64,000 bases of DNA, from contig CM031596.1 of NCBI GenBank assembly GCA_018398815.1, positions 60,168,020-60,232,019 on the forward strand. Direction: 5' to 3'. Shown piece after piece: positions 34,518-43,500 of the stretch. Below the pieces are notes generated by a model. That model was not told the origin of the DNA. It worked only from the letters and a program-made list of their open reading frames with translations, and searched no databases. This DNA comes from Conus ventricosus. Its lineage: Eukaryota > Mollusca > Gastropoda > Neogastropoda > Conidae. How positions within the stretch are numbered: the stretch's first letter is position 1; each line of letters starts with the position of its first letter. A program made the translations under genes and the position numbers.

Positions 34518-37500
34518 GTAAGTGTATTGGACAAGTGATTAACTTTTTATTCATCTGAGCAAAGAATTAAAGAGAAGTGATAATCATGGCTTCTGAAAGC
34601 GCAAAAAAAATTGCGTACAGTACACATTAAAACTCTACGGGACGCACTGGGTGTCCGTGTAAGGGGTCCCCAGGGACCCCTTCAAGTTTTGGTGAAGTCA
34701 GACATAAAGTGAGAAAAGACTGCCTTCAACATCGTAAGTTGGGTGGCGTAACATCGTAGGTCTGCTACACTTCGGACCGAACCCATCCCTTTTCGAGTTT
34801 GAACAGTAACAAAGCGAGTAGGGCAGCCTCCTAACAACATACGTCGGTCACTTTTGTCGTCTGCTGAGGCTGACTGACTAAGCTTAACGCTAGGCCACAG
34901 CCTCGTTTTCAGTTGACCGAATTTTCCTACTTTGAGCCATGTGATGTCACGATGAAGCTTTCATTTTCCCGGCAGGAGAGAAGCATTTCCGCGAAGCCTT
35001 TGTTTCCAACATGTCTCTCGAAGCGTGGTTAACGAAATCATCGTCGAAAAAGCGTAGCAGAGGAGCAAGATCGAGAAGGGATACAATTTTTGATGTTTAT
35101 TTTGTTGTTTTTATTGTGACGATGTGTCTGTGACAATTGCAGTGCGCGTGCAGGGATGCAATTTTTTAACGTTTATTTTGTTTTTATTGTGGTGTAGGGA
35201 CCCCTTAATGTTAGCCTGGGACCCCTTAAAAATCTGATGAAGGGGTCCCTGGGACCGGAAAGATTTTCACCCCAGCAGAAGCCCTGATAATCATTGTTTT
35301 TATGCTTTTCCTTGTCATTGAAAAAGAACATTAGTGTGCTTCTAGTTTGAATAATGAAAGATTTCTTTCAGATTGATACAAAAAAAGGCTTATACTATAG
35401 TTTCAATGAGTTTCAAGTGATTTTACAAGATGACGGCTCAGTGAAAAAGATACTGACTTTTGGGGCACGTAAGTAAACAAAACAAAACCCAGCAACGTTG
35501 TTGCATTGCTTTTGTAGCTTTAATTGTAAATCCATAGTTTCTATTCATAAATAAGGTTGTTTATGGAGAAATCATTTCAGATTTGTGACTGAAGAAAGAA
35601 ATGTTTGAACTTCAGAACGATTGAGCAGACCTGTTTACTCTTACGATTTTGCCGTAATTTTTACGGGAAAAACTCGAAATTACGGGAATTACGGCCAAAA
35701 AAAAATATTACGGGGAAAAAAAAAAAAAATCTTAAACGCAAAGTTTCTTTTGCTACGATTCCGGTCAAAAGGCAAACAGCATTGAAGCGTTTCCCAGCGT
35801 GCCTTGCGTCTTATCCTTTGCAAAGATGGCGACGAAGCGAACACGCGCGCCCACGGCTGGTTCATCCAAATGTTCAAAAGTTGTAAAAGTTCGGCAACAG
35901 TTCCGTGAATCATACCTGAAGACGCCTGGAATACAGAGATCGTCACTTGGCGAAGAGTATGCCTTCTGTGGTTACTGTTCATCGGATTTTTCTATCGCGC
36001 ATTCAGGCCAGTTTGACATAGAGTTACACTGCAAAACGAAAAAAACACCTGAAGTACGTTGAAACGAAGAAAGATGCCGAGTCTTCACAGAAACTGACAT
36101 CGTTTTTCACGACTGAAAAGAAGAATACCAAAAAGGAGTTCGATGATTTGTCTGTCATAAGAGCAGAAGCAATGGTAACGGAAACCTTGGTGAAAATGAG
36201 CGTGCCATTGTCTGTGTCTGATGTTATCTCAAAGACTTTCAAAAACGCCTTTCCCGATTCTGCCATTGCCAAGAACTACAGTGTGTTTGCATCCAAAAGA
36301 GAAAAAAAATACAAAGACACTCCCATTTCCAATTGTGGTGTTTCCAACTTCAAGAAGCATGAACTTGACTTCAGAGTGCCTGCTTGCTGAACAACATATA
36401 GTGACTTGCAACATTAGTATACTTATAAACAGTATTCAAGAGTGGCTTCTTCATCATAAAGTGATTTGTGTGTATGAAATACAAGGATACTCCCACTCCC
36501 AGTTGTGGTGTTTACAAGTTCAAGCATGAAAGACTTGAGAGTGCCTGGTAGCTTAACAATTTGAAGGTAAGTTAAGTGTTATTAAAAATTAAATACTATA
36601 GGCCTAATTGTATAGGCCTAATTAACCAAAGTCTTGTTATTATGGTATAAATGCTTTACATTTGATATACATGTGTAAGTGCAAAAAGTCGCTAAATATT
36701 GCGATTATGAAAATTACAGTTTTTTTTCTGAAATTACAGGTTTTTTTATGAGACATTACAGGTACACGAAATTGGGGTAAACAGGTCTGGATTGAGAATC
36801 AGTACTTTGTTGTAACTCTGCCCATTAGATCATGGATGATAGGCTTGAATCATGTGAACCCTGACCAGTTACTTTCATAACCAAAGCGGTTTTAGTTATA
36901 ACTGGTCAGGGTTATATGAACGCTTTAAAGTCCTCAGAATTCTATTAGTTTTGAAAACTGCTTTTACAGGGACTAAAAAAAAGGGCCTTGAAATTTGGAG
37001 TTTAGTGCTTGAAAATAAAATCAGAGTACTGGAAAGTGCTTGAAAATGAAGATTTTGATGGAACATTTTAGTGAGGAAAACGCTTTCTCTCTCCCTCCAT
37101 CCCCTCCCCCCCCCCTCTCTCTCTCTCTCACTTTCTCTTTGAAAATGAAGATTTTGATTGAATGTTTTTGAATGTTTTAGTGAGAGAAATCTCACTCTCT
37201 CTTTTTCACCCTCTTTCACTCTCTCTCTCTCTCTCTCTCTGTCTCTGTCTCTCTCGCCCCCTCGCTCCCTGCCTTTTCCCTGAGATCTTTTGTATCTGCC
37301 GAAAAGAGAAAATCTCACTCTTTCTCTCCCCCTCTCTCTCTCTGTCTCACTCTCTCTCTCTCTTGCCCCCTCCCTCCCTCCCTTTTCCCTGAGATCTTTT
37401 GTATCTGCTGAAAATGTCATTAATTCTGTTCTCTGTTATATTTGTAATTTACTTGCATATGTTCAAGTGTCTTTTTAAGTGTCTCTGACAGTGCACTTCA

Positions 37501-40500
37501 GTTTCGTAATCCTTCAGAAACAAAATGAGGACATTTTAAAGTGAGATTTGGTAAGTATTGTTTGAACTCACCAAGCTCACTTCTTATTTGTTTGTTTCAG
37601 ATTGTATAATCATATACAGAAAGCCAGCAAACTGCCTAAGGTTGTGACTATTCTGTCTTCAAGGTAACATGCGCCATTTTAACTTGTCATTGATTGTACA
37701 TTGACATTAACTATTAGTTTCATAGTGTGTTTGATCTGGTAGCTGCTCTCATTCATACAAGGTAATGCAAAAAAAGAGCTGAAAGAGAGTATGTTTCTTT
37801 AAAATGTATTTTCTTTTCTTTGGTTATTAGATGTTCATCAAACTTTGGTATAATGCTTTAAATAATCATAGAATGTTTTTTTTCTTCTAAAATGTAACTG
37901 TGATTATTGTGCAACAAACAATAAATAAGTTGAAGTGGTACTTGGTTTTCATTGCAAGAAGGGTGGGAATCATGTCTATCCTCCATTATCTTCCTTTCTA
38001 CTGTCACCGAGTTCCTTGGAAATGATGTATGCCATTTTTTTTTTTTTTAAACTGTTGTGGCTGTTTGGTTGACGTGGAACTAAATACCTGTGTATCACTA
38101 TGAAGTATACTGACTTCCATAAAAAACGCGAAAAATTGAAAGGCTATTTTTCGGGTGAAAAGGGGTGAATATACAATATTGAACCATTGTGGCAAGTTGT
38201 TTGGGTCCAAGACTCACGTGCAGTGAAAAATTGTGTGAGCAACACATCATTCCCGGCATTGGAGGGTCAACAAAATGGCAAACTGGTTGCTGCATGTGAG
38301 GCACATGCACACCATGCAGAGCAAAGTTAACCAGCGACAAGTACGCAGGCATGCAGCCTTTATAAAGCCGCGCTACAAGGTTCAGATAACGACTTGCTGT
38401 CTGAGCGCTACAGAGATGCCAAGACTACGAGCAGAGGAACGCAATCGTGCCCTAGGCCATCTGGAGGCTGGTGTGCGTGCCAGGCAGGTCGCCAACATCT
38501 TTAACGTCCACATCTCAACCATCTATCGTCTGCAGCACCGCATGCGAGTCACTGGTACCACTGATGATCGTCCCAGCCAGGCCGTCCTCGGGTCACCACA
38601 CCAAGAGAGGATCGCCATTTTGTTCGAACCCATCTGCGGGACAGGCGGCAAACAGCCGCTAACACTGCTCGACAGGTGCCTGGGAATCTCCAGCAATGAA
38701 TCAGCCTCAACACTGTGCGGCGGCGTCTTCAGGAGAACGGGCTGGCATGTAGGCGTCCTCACAGAGGTCCGGTACTGACATCAAGACACCGGCAGGACAG
38801 GCTGCAGTGGGCACAAGCCCGAATCAGCTGGCGCTGGCAGCAGTGGGGACGCATACTGTTCTCAGATGAGAGCCGTTTTTGTATTGACATGGCTGACGGT
38901 CGTGTCAGAATATGGCGTCGACCTGGTGAACGCTATGCTGATTCCTGTGTCTGTGGTAGAGCGGAACCCTGGGGAGGCCCGAACGTTATGATATGGGGTG
39001 CATTTGGCATTAACCACGCCATAGGACCAGTCATCTTTCAGAACATTGGTCCTGGTCGCGGACAGGGTGTCAATGCACAGCGCTACATCCACCAGGTGCT
39101 CGGACCCATGTCGTTCCTTTTTTTGCGTAACACCCAAACTGGACATTCCAACAGGACAATGCAAGACCACACACAGCCAGGGCCACCAGCAATTTCTTCA
39201 GCATAACAACGTCAATGTGCTGCCCTGGCCAGCCCTCAGTCCCGATTTAAACCCAATAGAACATTTTTGGGATGAACTTGGCAGACGGTTGGACCTCCTG
39301 CGTCCACGACCAGCAACAGCGGCTCAACTTCACCAGGCCATCGTCCATGTGTGGGCTGGTGTGCCAAGGGGATGCATCAACCACCTGGTCCACTCAATGA
39401 GCCGCAGGTGTCAAGCAGTTGTCCATGCAAATGGTGGCCACACACGGTATTAGGACTTCAAGCTGGTTTGTCACGTGACCTTGGATTTTCCACACAAGAC
39501 ATATTGCTGATGACATTTTCACACATTACAGGTGTAATGAATCAAATCACGTTGAATTCTCGCTTCCACTCTGTACAATTGTGACCAATAAAATTCGCCC
39601 TAACCTTCAGCTTGTTTTGCTTTCGCGTTTTTTATGGAAGTCAGTATATGATAGATTTGCAGTGACATAAAATAAGAACGAGTAGCTTTTGTATATTTTC
39701 CAGGATGGCATTGAACCATGTGGGAAGATGCGCTGAACAAGAGAGGTGGAGGCTTGTTGGTTGATATGAACAAGAATGGCTGTGTATCGGGCATGACAAA
39801 TGTGCAGTGATAGAAAATAAGAATGAGTTGCATGTGTGTATTTTGCAGGATGGGATTGAACCGATGTGGGAAGATGAGCAGAACAAGAAAGGTGGTCGCT
39901 GGTTGGTTAATATGAATAAGAGCCAGAGACATAATGACCTGGACAATGTCTGGCAGGAGATTGTAAGTAGTATTTGGGTTTTAAACTGTTTGTGTGTGTA
40001 AAGGCATATTCTGATTGTGAACATCCTCAGGATGTATGTAGTGTGCAGGTGTATGTATGGTAAAATCTGGATGTGTGCTCTGTGCAGACACATGTATGTT
40101 CGAACAGTTTTTCCCATAACCTAAGGAGTTCTTAAGTTCAAGATGTGGGAGATCTGAACTTCTGGAGACCAATCTTAAATAAATGTTAGCGAACTGCCCA
40201 GAGAACGTGGACAAACGAGTCACAAGAGAAAACACAATGCGTTTCGACCTCTTAGGTCTTCTTCAGGTGAGACACAAACGAATAAAACAACGAAAATTCA
40301 CTTAGCTTTGATTGCTTCAGATCGCTTCCGAGTTCAGCGCAAGGAAGAGACTGGTTTGTGGGAGAGGAGTGGGGGTGGGGTGTCATTTACATTTCCTTGT
40401 TGCTATTCTTTCCCAGTTCCCAAAAAAATTAGTGGATAATCATTTACAGCAAGTTGGTCTGGTATAGTGTATTCATTATGGTTGTAGATCTGGTAACCAC

Positions 40501-43500
40501 AGTTTCTTGTGCTCATCCTTGGCTTTCAGGTTCTAATGCTCAAACCCTGCACCATCCCTCCCCTCCATCCCCCTTCTCCCAAGCTGGCACTGTGGGTATA
40601 TAAATGTGCTCTGGTTTGTGATGGTCTTGGCAAAATTCATAGTATGCAAGATGTGGGCTTGCATTGATGAGTATGTGTTTATCATAATGGGAGTCATTCG
40701 TACACATATTTTAGCAGGATAGAGGCACACCAGCACTTTTGAATTCAAGATTTCAGATTGTAAGTGAAACAGAATCTTGAATATATAGGACAAGTCGGTA
40801 GTTATGTATTCTGTTTTAATGTTTTCATGTTCAGTTCTCACTTTCGTGAAGCTGAATTAATTATAAACTTATAGAAACAGGAGTAAGTATAGTATTGATA
40901 TTGGTTGTTAGATTTACATATTATCTTGTTTGTGTTGGTTTTTACACAATGAAATGCCTGATACCTTTGGTGCTAAATCCAGTCCCCTGCACATGCACAG
41001 CATTTTTTGCTATCAGGATTAGTTGTACAGTCAGAAAAAAAAGTATTTTCCATTAATTTTGTGAAAAGAATGTCAATATCTTTCCTCTTATCTTTCCTCT
41101 ATGTGATCATCGTGAAAAAAATAGCATTTCTGCAGCTTTCTGATCATCTTCACCACATTAACTTGCTGTACTCTTTACAGTCTGCCTCTCATCCAGGCCA
41201 TGGCACTAAAATAGCACTATCAAGAATGTCGGTGATCTGCTTATTGCCCTTGATGATGATCATATTTCTCTCCTTTCTCTGTTGAACCTGTCTGAAGCAT
41301 TTGATGGGATAGACCACACAAAGTTTCTTCCCATGTACATTTGCATTACTGAACTCTGCTCACCTGCACTCATTTTAATCTCTCTGATTGTACTTTTAAC
41401 TTGGCTTGGTTCCATAAATGGCCTTGCCTCCTTCTCTGCAGACTTGAGAGTTTGCGTTCCACAGGGATCTTTGACTTTGTCTCATTTTTTTTTGTTCTTT
41501 GTACTCAACCTATCTTTGACCTTGTCACACGACACACTGTCTGTCTCATAGTTTTATTGATGATCACCAACCTTTTTTTCCTGTCACTTGAGTGGTATTG
41601 CATCCACGATTCAGTGGTGCCTGTTCTGATCCAGTATATGCATGACACCACCTAATAAGCCCCCAACTGATGACAATAATTGCTTTGTAAGGGGGCCTGT
41701 GTGAACTTTCTCTGAAGGTGTTACAGTGTCCGTTCAGTGACAGTCCCCATAAATTTGTTAGTACCAGTGACTCTAACAGAATCAAACCAAGGGCATGGAC
41801 TTGGGAGAGTTAATCAAAGCTGAGGTCTGCATGAGAGCAGGACATAAGGGTCACAGAATTTGAAACATTGGTTTTAATGCTATTCCATGAAGATCGTGAA
41901 GATGATGCTATAGACATGGCTGCCTACCGTCCCGGAGTATCCGTATTTGTCCCCCGAAATAATGAAATCATGCAGCCTGTCCTGGAATCCACTTTTTTAT
42001 TCTATGTCCCGCGAAAAAAAAATTCGGGGAGAAAAAACAACAACAAAAAAAACCCAAGTCGAGTTCGTCAGCTGATCACCGACTGACCGACTTCGGTCGT
42101 GGCCATCCTGACCAAATCCGTCGGAAAGACCCGAACATTGCCGAACTGACCAGTGCGCATGCGCATACACCGTCTTCCCGAGTTTTGAAAGCGAGAAAAA
42201 TGACGCGAAACACGGAAAGCGTAAAAATGCCGACGGCGATCTCGACTATGGGGCTTCTCTCAAGAAGAAGAAACGTCGGCAGACATTCCTGTCAAAATAT
42301 ACGGAAACCTGGCCGTTCATCAAGCGTGGCAAGATCGAGACTTACGCGTCTTGTGAAATTTGTGCGCGTGAGTTCTCCATCGGATCTGGAGGTAGGGATA
42401 AAATAACCCGTCATGTCGCCACTGAAAAGCACAAGAAGAACACAAAAATCCGTGAGAGCGAGAAATCTTGTAACATTAGCGGATTCTTCCAGCGCGCTCA
42501 GACGTCAACCAGTCAGGAAACTTTTGACGTCATAAGAGCTGAAACGATGATGGTTGACCTTGCAGCTGAACTGAATTTGCCGATGGCTGCGCTGGACAAG
42601 CTAAACAAGGCGTTAAATTGATGTTTCCTGACTCGGACATCGCAAAGAAGTTTCAGTGCGCTAGAAGCAAAGTAGCATTGTAGAAGTTGTACATAGTGTA
42701 AATAAAGGTAAGCTTTCACTTTAATGTTGATGTGGTTGTGATATGTGCTACCGCTGCATGTGTCCCTGGAAATCAGTCGTGTCCCTGGTTTTGAAAAAGT
42801 ATGTCCCTGAAAGAGGCGGAAGGGGGTAGGCAGCCCTGTATAGATTTCCATTTAGGTCTGAGACTGCATCACAGGGTGTACTCTATGCATACATTTACAA
42901 AATACACAGGGGTCATCCAGGCTGAAGAGATACAGATGCCTGCAGTTTTGGTCAGGAAACTTTAGCAGTACTTTTAGAGATATGTATCAGTTTAAGTGGG
43001 TTCTTGACTGTGTGGTTCCAGTCTTCCCTGTTGAGCTCATAGCAAACTCAAACCTTGGTAGGAGCCAACCCGAGCAGATTGATCCGAGAAATTAATGGCT
43101 CTAATGGGAATCAGACTCATGACTTCTTTGCGACTCTAACCGCTTTGCTATGGCGACCGGTGTAACTAGGTTTTTAAGTGTGGCTAATTGTTCCAGGTAC
43201 CATTTATCATTTAGAGTATGCAAGTATACATTTCTGATATTAAAGCTTGAATGATTCATGATAAACTCCAGTTGCATCATGATAGGACAAGAATGATTTT
43301 TATTTTAAACAAAAGATTCTTTCCCCTGAGTTTATTCCAACCTTTGTCCTGCTCTACAAATGATCTATTTGTTCATCTAAGGTTTTTTGCAGCTTGAATA
43401 AGACACTTATCATTCCAGGGTTCATCTCCTCGACCTGTCCTCTGTGTTATCTTGAACTCCACTGCGTTAGTTCTGTTTAGCCTCTTCTTACAGAGGATGC

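Noticed and set aside
39600..40117. Overlapping - strand frames with repeated IHINQPPPLLF-like text
   Set aside because: They are antisense shadows of the duplicated eIF4E exon.
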